Below, in pieces: positions 54,466 to 62,520 of a stretch of 64,000 nt of DNA (position 1 is the stretch's first letter; every line of letters begins with the position of its first letter). Origin of the DNA: Candidatus Woesearchaeota archaeon CG10_big_fil_rev_8_21_14_0_10_37_12 (GTDB lineage Archaea; Nanobdellota; Nanobdellia; Woesearchaeales; ARS49); the NCBI GenBank assembly GCA_002762795.1, contig PCYA01000018.1, positions 44,163 through 108,162 of the forward strand, read 5' to 3'. Below the pieces are notes generated by a model. That model was not told the origin of the DNA and ran no database searches. It was given only the letters and a program-made list of their open reading frames with translations. A program made the translations under genes and the position numbers.

Positions 54466-55584
54466 ATGCACAAAAATATGCTGCGTTTAATCTTATCAGT
54501 TCTTCTTTTACTTACTATATTTATTGGTTGCACAAAATCTGATGTTAAACCAGAAACAATCAAAATTGGTTTTATAGGTCCTTTGACAGGAGATGTTTCT
54601 TTTCTTGGAGATATTGATAAAAGCGCAACAGAAATTGCAGTAGAAGAAATAAATGCTAACGGCGGCGTTCTTGACAAACGATTACGGATCATTTACGAAG
54701 ATGGTAAGTGTACTGGTAGTGGTGGATTGTCTGCTGCAAACAAGCTTGTTAACATTGATGATGTAAAGATATTGCTTGTTTCGTGTGGTCAAGAAGTTCT
54801 CACAGTCTCGCCAGTTGCTGAAAATAAGGAAGTTATTTTATTTGCAACGTATGCAACACATCCAGATATTTCTAAGCTAGGAGATTTTGTTTTTAGAAAC
54901 TCTTACTCTGATGCAGACATTGCGGAAATTGCATCAAATACCATTATTCAAAAATACAAGAGAATAGGCTTGATTTCTGAGCAGACAGATTATACAAAAG
55001 GTTTAGCAGATGCATTCAAAGCAAAGTTTGAAGAAGTAGGTGGAGAAATTGTTGAAGAGTCTTTTGCATCAGGTACTACAGATTTCAGAGGGCAATTATT
55101 GAAGCTTAAAGATCTTGATGCAATTTTTATTAATCCGAGTGGTTTGGCTCAAGGAGAGCTTATTTTAAAACAACTTGGCGAATTAGGTTATGCGAAAAGT
55201 CTGTATGGTAATTATTTTGGTGGCAGTAATCAAATACAGCAATTGTCTGAGTCTCAAGGCATGATTTTTTTCTCAGATCCATCTGTTGCAGAAAATTTAA
55301 AGAAACAAGCATACTTTGACAAGTATGAAGCCAAAACTGGTAAATTGCCTGATTTGACATTCCCTGCTGCTGCTCGCTATGATGCAGTCCATATTTTAGC
55401 AGATGCAATAACTTTTTGCAAAGAAGTAAATTCAGAATGCGTGCGCGATTATCTGTATGATTTGAAGAAGTACTCTGGTGTTCTGGGAACGTATGGTTTC
55501 GATGAGAACGGGGACCTTTCAGGCATTGCGCCCTCAGTAAGTATTATTGAAGATGAAACTGCAAGCCCATATTCAGTTCAGTAG
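54466..55584 (+). CDS. LivK-type solute-binding lipoprotein
   Basis: The 372-residue protein has a lipobox (LLTIFIGCTK), IKIGFIGPLTGDVSFLGD, EDGKCTGSGGLSAANKLV, then lobe 2 with FPAAARYDAVHILADAI and a Cys pair in FCKEVNSECVRDYLYDL. It is the best-preserved member here. TTTATATATT about 28 bases upstream gives a leaderless start at ATG 54466. Its divergent neighbour is nth rather than a regulator. No transporter genes adjoin it. Confidence 0.9.
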   Translation: MHKNMLRLILSVLLLLTIFIGCTKSDVKPETIKIGFIGPLTGDVSFLGDIDKSATEIAVEEINANGGVLDKRLRIIYEDGKCTGSGGLSAANKLVNIDDVKILLVSCGQEVLTVSPVAENKEVILFATYATHPDISKLGDFVFRNSYSDADIAEIASNTIIQKYKRIGLISEQTDYTKGLADAFKAKFEEVGGEIVEESFASGTTDFRGQLLKLKDLDAIFINPSGLAQGELILKQLGELGYAKSLYGNYFGGSNQIQQLSESQGMIFFSDPSVAENLKKQAYFDKYEAKTGKLPDLTFPAAARYDAVHILADAITFCKEVNSECVRDYLYDLKKYSGVLGTYGFDENGDLSGIAPSVSIIEDETASPYSVQ

Positions 55585-55596
55585 ATATGTTCGTTT

Positions 55597-55962
55597 TCAT
55601 TCAACCTCAAAAAAATTCAATTTTCCCTTTAGCGTTTTGAGCGGTAGTCTTTGCGCATTCTCTAAAATAAAGCCGTGTGCTTTTGGAGCATGCCATCCTT
55701 TTGCAAAGTGTTTGTCTGAATCTTTTTCAAATTCTTCTTTTGATGTGTATTTTTTAACGTCAATAAGTGTTGCTTTGCCGACAATACATCCTGTTGGCAA
55801 GTCTTTGAAACTAAATTCTTTTTCTTTCTCCTTGTTTGTGTTCAGTGAAGCGTGAACTAAAAATTCTCCTCTGAATTTTGTGTTCCATTTTCGTACTTCG
55901 ATTGTTTTTCTGCCAGAGACTACTAATTCTGCCCATGGTTGTTTTAGTGAGAGGGTTTTCAT
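55597..55962 (-). CDS. ASCH-domain protein
   Basis: The 121-residue protein has the ASCH signature MKTLSLKQPWAELVVSGRKTIEVRKW, then GEFLVHASLN, GCIVGKATLIDVKKY and HAPKAHGFILENAQRL. ASCH domains are related to PUA and bind or act on RNA or modified nucleotides. The start at 55962 overlaps the stop of the upstream gene (ATGA); a longer frame would run through that gene. Confidence 0.88.
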   Translation of the reverse strand: MKTLSLKQPWAELVVSGRKTIEVRKWNTKFRGEFLVHASLNTNKEKEKEFSFKDLPTGCIVGKATLIDVKKYTSKEEFEKDSDKHFAKGWHAPKAHGFILENAQRLPLKTLKGKLNFFEVE

Positions 55963-56264
55963 AGCATTAACAATATAGGGATTATCGATTTTGTTCCTTT
56001 TTCTTTTATGATCTCCATTATTTTGTCGTATCTGTCCATGTTCAAATAATATTTCCAGCCGTGTTCTTTTTTCTTCTTGCCACAAATGTTTTGTTTTATG
56101 AGTGCTTCAAGTACGAGTTCAATTTTGTCAAGGTCTTCTTTTGCTACTCCGGATTTTATTACTTTTATGTAAACTGAGCCTTTACCAAAACAACCTTCAG
56201 CAAATAATTTTCTGAGTATTGTTCTACTTATTTGTATATACTCGCTCTTTTTAATGTGCACCAT
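55959..56264 (-). CDS. Small winged-helix-like protein upstream of the ASCH gene
   Basis: The 101-residue protein starts MVHIKKSEYIQISRTILRKL. Its SGVAKEDLDKIELVLEALIKQNICGKKKKEH segment followed by YYLNMDRYDKIMEIIKEKG looks like a winged helix. ATTTAAAT at 56287-56294 lies about 27 bases before ATG 56264, which favours it over the ATG two codons upstream. It is an operon with the ASCH gene. Confidence 0.68.
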   Translation of the reverse strand: MVHIKKSEYIQISRTILRKLFAEGCFGKGSVYIKVIKSGVAKEDLDKIELVLEALIKQNICGKKKKEHGWKYYLNMDRYDKIMEIIKEKGTKSIIPILLML

Positions 56265-56396
56265 ACGCAAAGTTCAAAGTTGATGAATTTAAATATGTTG
56301 TCTTTTTTTAGACCCTTAAAGGACTAAATAGAAACCTTTAAAAACTTCAAGTGCATACACAGCATACATAATAAATATTTAATATTGCGAGTAACA

Positions 56397-56756
56397 ATGA
56401 AAAAATCAATCTTTTTGCAGGAAGTTGGAGATACGCCTATCAATAGAGTTTGGAGTTTTCTTATTATTCATTCCGAATATGATTATTCCATGAAAGATAT
56501 TGCGCGTTTTGCAAATGTTGGATACACAACATTAAAAACAATCTGGAAAGATTTTAGCACAAGAAATATTGTTGTTTTAACAAGAACTGTTGGCAAGGCA
56601 AAAATGTACAAGTTAAATCGTGACAACCTTGTTGTTGAAAAATTCATTGACTATTATTGGGCAGTTGTAGCTGCTGTGGTGAAGAAAGAAAACAGCTTAG
56701 AAACACAAGCTTCATCTTCAAATACTTCCTTGCCTGTTTCTGTGAAGAGTGTATGA
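56397..56756 (+). CDS. Winged-helix transcriptional regulator
   Basis: The 119-residue protein has a single winged helix: INRVWSFLIIHSEYDYSMKDIARFANVGYTTLKTIWKDF, with the recognition helix around VGYTTLKTIW and the wing NIVVLTRTVGKAKMYKL. A Ser/Thr-rich tail follows. ATAAATATTT, about 20-25 bases upstream of ATG 56397, supports a leaderless start. The target is unknown. Confidence 0.8.
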   Translation: MKKSIFLQEVGDTPINRVWSFLIIHSEYDYSMKDIARFANVGYTTLKTIWKDFSTRNIVVLTRTVGKAKMYKLNRDNLVVEKFIDYYWAVVAAVVKKENSLETQASSSNTSLPVSVKSV

Positions 56757-56832
56757 TTGACAGGAATTGCGTGTTTATTCTTTAATATCAGAATTGGCAC
56801 CCTATCAGAGGAATGAAGCATACCCTGCGGGA

Positions 56833-58587
56833 TTAAGGTCTGTTTATCATCTCGAATAGTTCTCGTTGTGCTTGTTGTTGCTCGTATGCAACGGGATTTT
56901 CTTTTTTTAATTGTTCGAGAGGTGTTTCTAGCCGTGATAGTTCTCCCAGTCCTAGTCCGAGCATTGCTCCTATTATTCCTGCGGCGGCTATACCTTTTAG
57001 TATTCCTTGCTGTTGTCTTCTCATTCCTTTTCTGTATTCTTGGAAGACGTCCATTTTTATTGGGTGTGAATAGAGTAGTGCTGCTACTTCATTTTCAAAG
57101 AGTTCTCCTGCTTTTGTTGGTCGTACCATACCATCGGTGATAGTCAGCACTCCGTGTTCTTCGAGTGCGTGAAGTCTTGGCATGAATTCTGCAACTCTTG
57201 ACCACCCATACTGTTCTTGCAATTCTCCTAAGTCAATACCTCTTTTTACTCCAAGAGCGATACGTCCTGTGAGTTTTTCCATTTGGTTGTATCTTCTTAA
57301 TCTATTAACTGCTGGAGTAATTCCGTCTTGGACGAGTTCTCCGTATGTTCTTCCTGTTGCTACTTCTTTCATCCAACCATTGAGTGTTTGTGCGTATTCT
57401 CGTGGCGTATGACCTGGTAGTCTATTTCTGTTTCTTTCAAGATTTTTTCCTAATCGTTCTTGGTAACCACTTGATAGTGCATTTCCCCAGAATAGTGTTG
57501 GTGTATGACTATACGCATCTGCCCCAATGCCTATGTAACTTTCTTCAACACTTCCTCGTAATGTTTTGAAACGATCATCAGCTTGTCCTAATACGAATTT
57601 GTCTCCAAAAGGTCTGCGATATCCTAATGATTGCATTTCTCTCCAGATTTTTAGTCTTGTTCTTATTGCTCGTTCTTGGTCGTGAAGAGGGAATTCATCA
57701 AGTGATCCCATCATAAATACAAAGTCACTGACATCTGGTCGTGCTCGATTGTTATACCACGTAACATTAGAGGGTTTAGTAGGAAGCTCTGCAAGTGTTT
57801 CAATATCTCTTTCTATGGACGCTTCGTCCTGTCCTCGTAATCCTTGAATGAGGTCAATGTTTACTTCAGGGAACAATCCTGTAGTAAGGGCAATAGCATC
57901 TAAAGCTTTTGGAGTAAAATCTTCACCTACATCGTTACCTCTTCCTGCAAAACGAAGAACCAAAGGACTAAATGATTGAACTCCCATACTAACGCGATTA
58001 ATACCATAATCGCGAGCAAGCAATAATTTTCTTTTTCCGTTATCTTCTGTTATAGTGTTAGGACTTCCTTCTAAGCATAGTTGTGCATTATTAGTGAAAG
58101 AAAATCTTTCTCTGACGGTACTAAGAACTCTTTCAAGATCGGAAATCGAGAGAATAGTTGGCGTGCCGCCACCAACAAACAACGAAGAGACGCTTATTTC
58201 CCGTTCTGCCAACGCACGACTATACCACGCAATTTCAGTATTGAGAGAATCAAGATAGTCGGGAATGCCTCCAGTTCCTATAGAAAACTCATAAGGACAA
58301 TACGTACAAGCAGATTCACAAAAAGGAATACCAACATACAAACCAACAGTAGAACCAGCAATACCATCAAGAGCGCGGCGAACAAGACGGGTTCCACGAC
58401 GAGAAGAAACAGGGTTCAAAGCATCTTGAGGGAAATACGTTGTAGCAGTGTGACTCCCGCCCATACCAAATGCTTCGCCAACACCAGGAAGAAAAATCCT
58501 CTGGCCTTCATGAGAAACACGACGAAGACCCTTACGGACTAGATCAAGAGCCTGTTCTACCGCTACTTCATCGTCGCCAAAACCCAT
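56833..58587 (-). CDS. HemN/HemW-like radical SAM protein with C-terminal membrane anchor
   Basis: The 584-residue protein has the radical SAM motif CESACTYC preceded by VGLYVGIPF, then SSLFVGGGTPTILS, NRVSMGVQSFSP and VNIDLIQGLRGQ, the coproporphyrinogen dehydrogenase/HemW family pattern. C-terminally there are a winged-helix-like HemN_C region and, unusually, a hydrophobic helix (GILKGIAAAGIIGAMLGLGLG) that may anchor it to the membrane. HemW-type members carry haem. A clear haem pathway is not visible here, so the substrate is open. CTTTTAAG about 27 bases upstream of ATG 58587 supports the start. Confidence 0.8.
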   Translation of the reverse strand: MGFGDDEVAVEQALDLVRKGLRRVSHEGQRIFLPGVGEAFGMGGSHTATTYFPQDALNPVSSRRGTRLVRRALDGIAGSTVGLYVGIPFCESACTYCPYEFSIGTGGIPDYLDSLNTEIAWYSRALAEREISVSSLFVGGGTPTILSISDLERVLSTVRERFSFTNNAQLCLEGSPNTITEDNGKRKLLLARDYGINRVSMGVQSFSPLVLRFAGRGNDVGEDFTPKALDAIALTTGLFPEVNIDLIQGLRGQDEASIERDIETLAELPTKPSNVTWYNNRARPDVSDFVFMMGSLDEFPLHDQERAIRTRLKIWREMQSLGYRRPFGDKFVLGQADDRFKTLRGSVEESYIGIGADAYSHTPTLFWGNALSSGYQERLGKNLERNRNRLPGHTPREYAQTLNGWMKEVATGRTYGELVQDGITPAVNRLRRYNQMEKLTGRIALGVKRGIDLGELQEQYGWSRVAEFMPRLHALEEHGVLTITDGMVRPTKAGELFENEVAALLYSHPIKMDVFQEYRKGMRRQQQGILKGIAAAGIIGAMLGLGLGELSRLETPLEQLKKENPVAYEQQQAQRELFEMINRP

Positions 58588-58682
58588 AGAAATGCTGTAA
58601 TTTAGGACTTCTTAAAAGTTTCTTTTCAAAACAACAATCCAAATCAAAGGCGATATCCTCAAAAGTACCCAAATCACGAGCT

Positions 58683-59486
58683 TTACCGATTCCGCCCCCA
58701 ATGATAAAGAAACTGTTGCGCATACCCTGCATTTTTTCCCCATTTTGTGTTTGCAAATTCAATTATTTCTTTGTGCGATACTTTCTTGTTATCAAAATAA
58801 TTTTGTTGCATGATTCTCTCAATCCAGATGTCTACTGGGAATGCTTCTGTTTTTCCTAAACTAAATAAACAAATGCAGTCGGCTACTTTGCTTCCAATGC
58901 CGGGCAGTTTGACCAATTCTTGTTTTGCTTCAATGTAATTTTTTCTTTTTAATTGTTCAAAGAAGTTGTCATCAACAAGTTTATTTACTGCGTGGATGTA
59001 TTTTGCTCGAAAGCCTGTTGAGCATTTTTTTATTTTTTCCAAATTGTTTATTTGTCCGGGTTCTGGAAATAAGTGTGCTGTTTCATTTTCAAACCGCGCG
59101 TCTTTTCCAAAATGTTCTGCAAGCTTGTTCATGTTGAGTTGTATTTTTTTGATGTTGCTTGCTGTGCTGCATTGGAAGTTTATTGTTGTTTCCCATGGGT
59201 CTCGTTGCATTACTCGCAAACCGTTGAATTGTCTTATGGCTTTTTTTAGAATGGGGTCTTTTGACAATGTTTTTGTTATTTTTTCATACTCTGAGTAGAG
59301 CCCAAATAGTTTTGTGATGTGTTCTCTTGTCGTGCCATAAAACTCAAGGGTGTTTTCTTTTTGTTTTATTTTGAATGTTTTGTCGCGTTCGTGGCAGTAA
59401 TACCATTCACCTTTTTGAGCATATCTGAAGAATTGTCCTGATTCTAGTGTGTATTTGAGGTTGAATTTATTGATGTACAGTTCCAT
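58683..59486 (-). CDS. ogg: 8-oxoguanine DNA glycosylase (OGG1 type)
   Basis: The 267-residue protein has the OGG1 pattern: FNLKYTLESGQFFRYAQ at the start, VMQRDPWETTINFQCS (SAxN region), the helix-hairpin-helix LVKLPGIGSKVADCICLF with catalytic Lys, and Asp in FPVDIWIERI. It removes 8-oxoguanine. AAATATATAAA at 59510-59520 precedes ATG 59486 by about 27 bases, ruling out an ATG upstream of the TATA box. Confidence 0.9.
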   Translation of the reverse strand: MELYINKFNLKYTLESGQFFRYAQKGEWYYCHERDKTFKIKQKENTLEFYGTTREHITKLFGLYSEYEKITKTLSKDPILKKAIRQFNGLRVMQRDPWETTINFQCSTASNIKKIQLNMNKLAEHFGKDARFENETAHLFPEPGQINNLEKIKKCSTGFRAKYIHAVNKLVDDNFFEQLKRKNYIEAKQELVKLPGIGSKVADCICLFSLGKTEAFPVDIWIERIMQQNYFDNKKVSHKEIIEFANTKWGKNAGYAQQFLYHWGRNR

Positions 59487-59596
59487 TGGTATGTTGCTTT
59501 TTGTAGGATTTATATATTTGACCAAGAGAAAATTAGTTACTTAAAAGTGGTTAAAAAACAGGAAGATTTATAAATGCTAATTCTATTATATTCTCT

Positions 59597-61951
59597 ATGG
59601 CTGAGAAAAAAGGGCTGTTTTCAAAGGCAAAACAATCAGTAAGGAATCTAGCTGCTTGGAAGAAAACTCTAGATGTGAATCCAAAACAAGCACGTATAGA
59701 GCTTGCTGATTTTATGCGTCGTTCAGTAGGTTATGTAACAAATTTTCCAGTAAATTTTCTAGTGGGAGATTTATCTGGCATGGAATTTTCTTTTGAGCTA
59801 TACAAATCAGAAAAGTGTTCCTTTATTCCTTCAGAAGGTCTTGCAGTGGCAAAAGCAGAAACAGCGTTAAAAGAAGCAGAAGAAAACAGTTCATTTCATG
59901 ATTTTTATACGTCAAGAGGACAATTAGCCTTGGCAGTAGTTGAAGAAGCAAAGAAAAGACGATATGAGAATCTTTATGGAAATTCATGGGAAACAGTTCC
60001 TGATCTTAAGGGAATTCTTGAGGATGAATGCAAAGAAAGTAGTTTCGCAGTTGATGGAGATCTGGATATTGCAGTTACATATGTTCTAAAAACAGTGGCT
60101 ACTGATCTTTCTGCTATTATTGACAGAAATAAACTTACTTTGACTGATTTTCGTATTGGTTTTTTGAAAGCAAATCTTGGCGATTTGGTTGTTGATTTGG
60201 ATGCTGGTTTGTTGGCTCTTGAAACACATTATGCTGCTTCACAGGGAAAACAAATAAGTGATATAGTCCCTCTCCAATTTTCACAGCTTGGCATAAGATC
60301 AGATGCCCTGACAAGAATTGCTCAAGGACACCCGTTACTTGTTGATTGGTCAAAAACTTATGCAAGGCAGTTGAGATCAATTGATGAACGGCTTTCTTTA
60401 GTGGAGTTAATTTCTGAAAACAGCAGAGATCCAGAGAGTTTATTCGGTAAAAAAAGCCCGCTTCATCCAGAGTTGCTTTTGCCAGAGTATGATTTGATGT
60501 GTAGTCTTGCTGTTACGGCAGTTCGAAATTTAACAGCATTTTCTCCTGACGCAAAAGAGTTTGTTGCAGATGGTGTCGTACGTAATATTCATTCAATTGA
60601 AACTCTTGCTGAAAAGTACGCAAGAAAGATTGATGCGATTTTACCAAAAAAAGTGCAGCCAGCACAATCAAGAACTTTTAGGGAAGATTTAACGCATGTG
60701 AAGAGTATTGTGAAATCTTGGCTTGATGCTGAACAAAAACCTGCACAAAAAATACTTGATGAGTCTATTGCTTGGGCAGATAGACTTGTTGAACGAGTGA
60801 AAACAGGATTTTCTGATTCTATTTTTGGTAAGTATGATTTTGACTTTGATTTGTCTGAGCCTGTTGCAGGAAAAATCCAACCAGCAGAGTATGATGCAAC
60901 AACTCTTGGAAATGTTAAGCAAGCTCTTGCAACATTTCGTTCTCTGAGGGTTGATGTTGGAAAATCAAACTTGGCTGAGGTGCAAGCTCTTTCAGATGAA
61001 AAAAGTGCTCGAAGTATTACAGCTGCTGAGAGGATGCATGATCCTAGTGTTCGTTCTGCAAAAATGGACTTGCTTGATTGGTTTGGAAGATATCCAACAG
61101 TGCTTGGCGGCGAGGATGCTTATGTTGGGCATTTGTTGTGTGATGATTTAGCTGCGGTTTGTGAGAGTGATAAAAGTGCAAAGCACCCTGCTTATTTGCG
61201 TAATGCAGTTTATGCAGCAGCAGGTGGAAAAACAGTAGAAGATGTTTGGTTTGCTTCTGAAGATCCTTTTGTAGTAGCTCTTGTTACTGCATTTGTAACT
61301 TCTGACCAGCCTGTTCGTTTAATTGCTGATCATTTGCCAACAAACATTCGTGATGCAGCACTTTTGTTATTAAATTACGCAATGCTTGATGCAGATGCTG
61401 CCGCTCGTGCAGGAAATGATGATGCATTGGCTAATGCGCGTAGCAGAGTTGATGTATTGGCAGGGCAAATTCGTGATGATTTACCAAGGGCATATGTGAA
61501 AACTCTGGATGATCGAGTTGAGCAGATTCGTTCAGGTGAACTTCCTGAGCAACCAAAAGATGCTTCTTTGAAAGGTCAACGCTTATCAGTCTGCGATTCC
61601 TTGTGGCGTGCTGCATTGTACGGAACTGATAATGAGTTTGCTGCAGCTGGCAGAGCTTATGAATTGTTTGTTGATGAACATCCACAATATGGGCGCACAT
61701 TGTTTGAAACAACTGCAAGAGCAGATCATATGAGAACTTTTAGAGAGCGTTATTTAGCTCGTTTTGATAGCGAAATGCAGACTGCTGCGCGTTCTGGTGT
61801 CTTAGAAAGATATACACTCTCCCGTGATCGTGCAGTTATTTTGTACGAAGCATTATGTTCTGATAGTGTTGATGAAAAGTTGGATCAATACGATAGACTA
61901 TTTGCACAGCATAAAAAGTTAGATAAGGTTATGCAAGAACATAAAAAATGA
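59597..61951 (+). CDS. Large helical protein, unknown
   Basis: The 784-residue protein is not recognised. It is predicted to be mainly helical with many Ala/Asp/Glu-rich helices, and has no signal peptide, membrane segment or obvious catalytic motif. The N-terminus is basic (KKGLFSKAKQSVRNLAAWKKTL). The middle (340-450) and the Ala-rich part (600-640, DADAAARAGNDDALANARSR) look like repeated helical hairpins. TTTATAAAT about 27 bases before the ATG gives a leaderless start. It stands alone between ogg and a stem-loop array, on the opposite strand to ogg. Confidence 0.7.
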   Translation: MAEKKGLFSKAKQSVRNLAAWKKTLDVNPKQARIELADFMRRSVGYVTNFPVNFLVGDLSGMEFSFELYKSEKCSFIPSEGLAVAKAETALKEAEENSSFHDFYTSRGQLALAVVEEAKKRRYENLYGNSWETVPDLKGILEDECKESSFAVDGDLDIAVTYVLKTVATDLSAIIDRNKLTLTDFRIGFLKANLGDLVVDLDAGLLALETHYAASQGKQISDIVPLQFSQLGIRSDALTRIAQGHPLLVDWSKTYARQLRSIDERLSLVELISENSRDPESLFGKKSPLHPELLLPEYDLMCSLAVTAVRNLTAFSPDAKEFVADGVVRNIHSIETLAEKYARKIDAILPKKVQPAQSRTFREDLTHVKSIVKSWLDAEQKPAQKILDESIAWADRLVERVKTGFSDSIFGKYDFDFDLSEPVAGKIQPAEYDATTLGNVKQALATFRSLRVDVGKSNLAEVQALSDEKSARSITAAERMHDPSVRSAKMDLLDWFGRYPTVLGGEDAYVGHLLCDDLAAVCESDKSAKHPAYLRNAVYAAAGGKTVEDVWFASEDPFVVALVTAFVTSDQPVRLIADHLPTNIRDAALLLLNYAMLDADAAARAGNDDALANARSRVDVLAGQIRDDLPRAYVKTLDDRVEQIRSGELPEQPKDASLKGQRLSVCDSLWRAALYGTDNEFAAAGRAYELFVDEHPQYGRTLFETTARADHMRTFRERYLARFDSEMQTAARSGVLERYTLSRDRAVILYEALCSDSVDEKLDQYDRLFAQHKKLDKVMQEHKK

Positions 61952-62420
61952 TTTTCTTCTTATTGCAAAGTTCGCAGGACTTTGCACAGGGGTTTAATAT
62001 GTCAGAAATATACTATCAGTCTATTTGAATGATGGACAAAGTCCTTGTTACATCAGTAATCTAGTATATTTCTGAGCATGCTCAAGAACCACAACAAAAA
62101 TATAGTAAATTTTGGTGGTTCTTGACACAAGGAAAAGCTCTGCTTTTCCTGTACAAGAAAACCTCACGGTTTTCTGTACGCGAAAAATGTTTTTTTTCCC
62201 CCGCTGTACAGACAATTCAAAGAATTTTCTTGTACAACAAAATCTGTGATTTTGTGTGCAACGAAAAATACATTTTTCGCTGTAGAAAAACGCACGATAC
62301 CAAAAAATTCTTAGAATTTTATGGCGCCAAAAAATACTTTGAATTTTTTGAGCGAAATACCCCGACCTTCAGGTCGGGGAATAGTGCGTTTTTCTTTATC
62401 CTCAATATCTGAGGTTCTTC
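61952..62420. repeat. Large intergenic stem-loop array (copy D of the modular element)
   Basis: No gene is seen between 61952 and 62520. Stems: TGCAAAGT/ACTTTGCA (61964-61986); CAGAAATATACTA/TAGTATATTTCTG (62003-62074); CAAGAACCAC/GTGGTTCTTG (62083-62124); GGAAAAGC-TCT-GCTTTTCC (62131-62149); AGAAAACC-TCAC-GGTTTTCT (62156-62175); AATTC-AAA-GAATT (62214-62226); ACAAAATC-TGT-GATTTTGT (62237-62255); CGAAAAAT-AC-ATTTTTCG (62262-62279). A 12-base stem AGAAAAACGCAC/GTGCGTTTTTCT (62284-62395) then encloses three further hairpins. GTAC separates several units. Confidence 0.8.
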
Positions 62421-62520
62421 TTAGAGAATTTTGAAAAAGTATAGAATGAAGTCAAAATTCTCTTTACTATATTTGCAAGGCAATAAATGTTTTTATATTG
62501 GTTTTTTCTTTTTGTGTTGT

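Noticed and set aside
58568..58762. A 64-codon frame between ogg and the HemN-like gene
   Set aside because: It overlaps both genes, has no promoter or ribosome site, and runs in another frame through conserved ogg codons.
62002..62126. H/ACA guide RNA, because ACA-like GACA follows the second stem
   Set aside because: Stems are perfectly paired with no pseudouridylation pocket and no clear k-turn; loop sizes vary too widely.
61952..62420. A CRISPR array
   Set aside because: The hairpins differ in sequence and spacing and there are no constant repeats with unique spacers; no cas genes are in the window.
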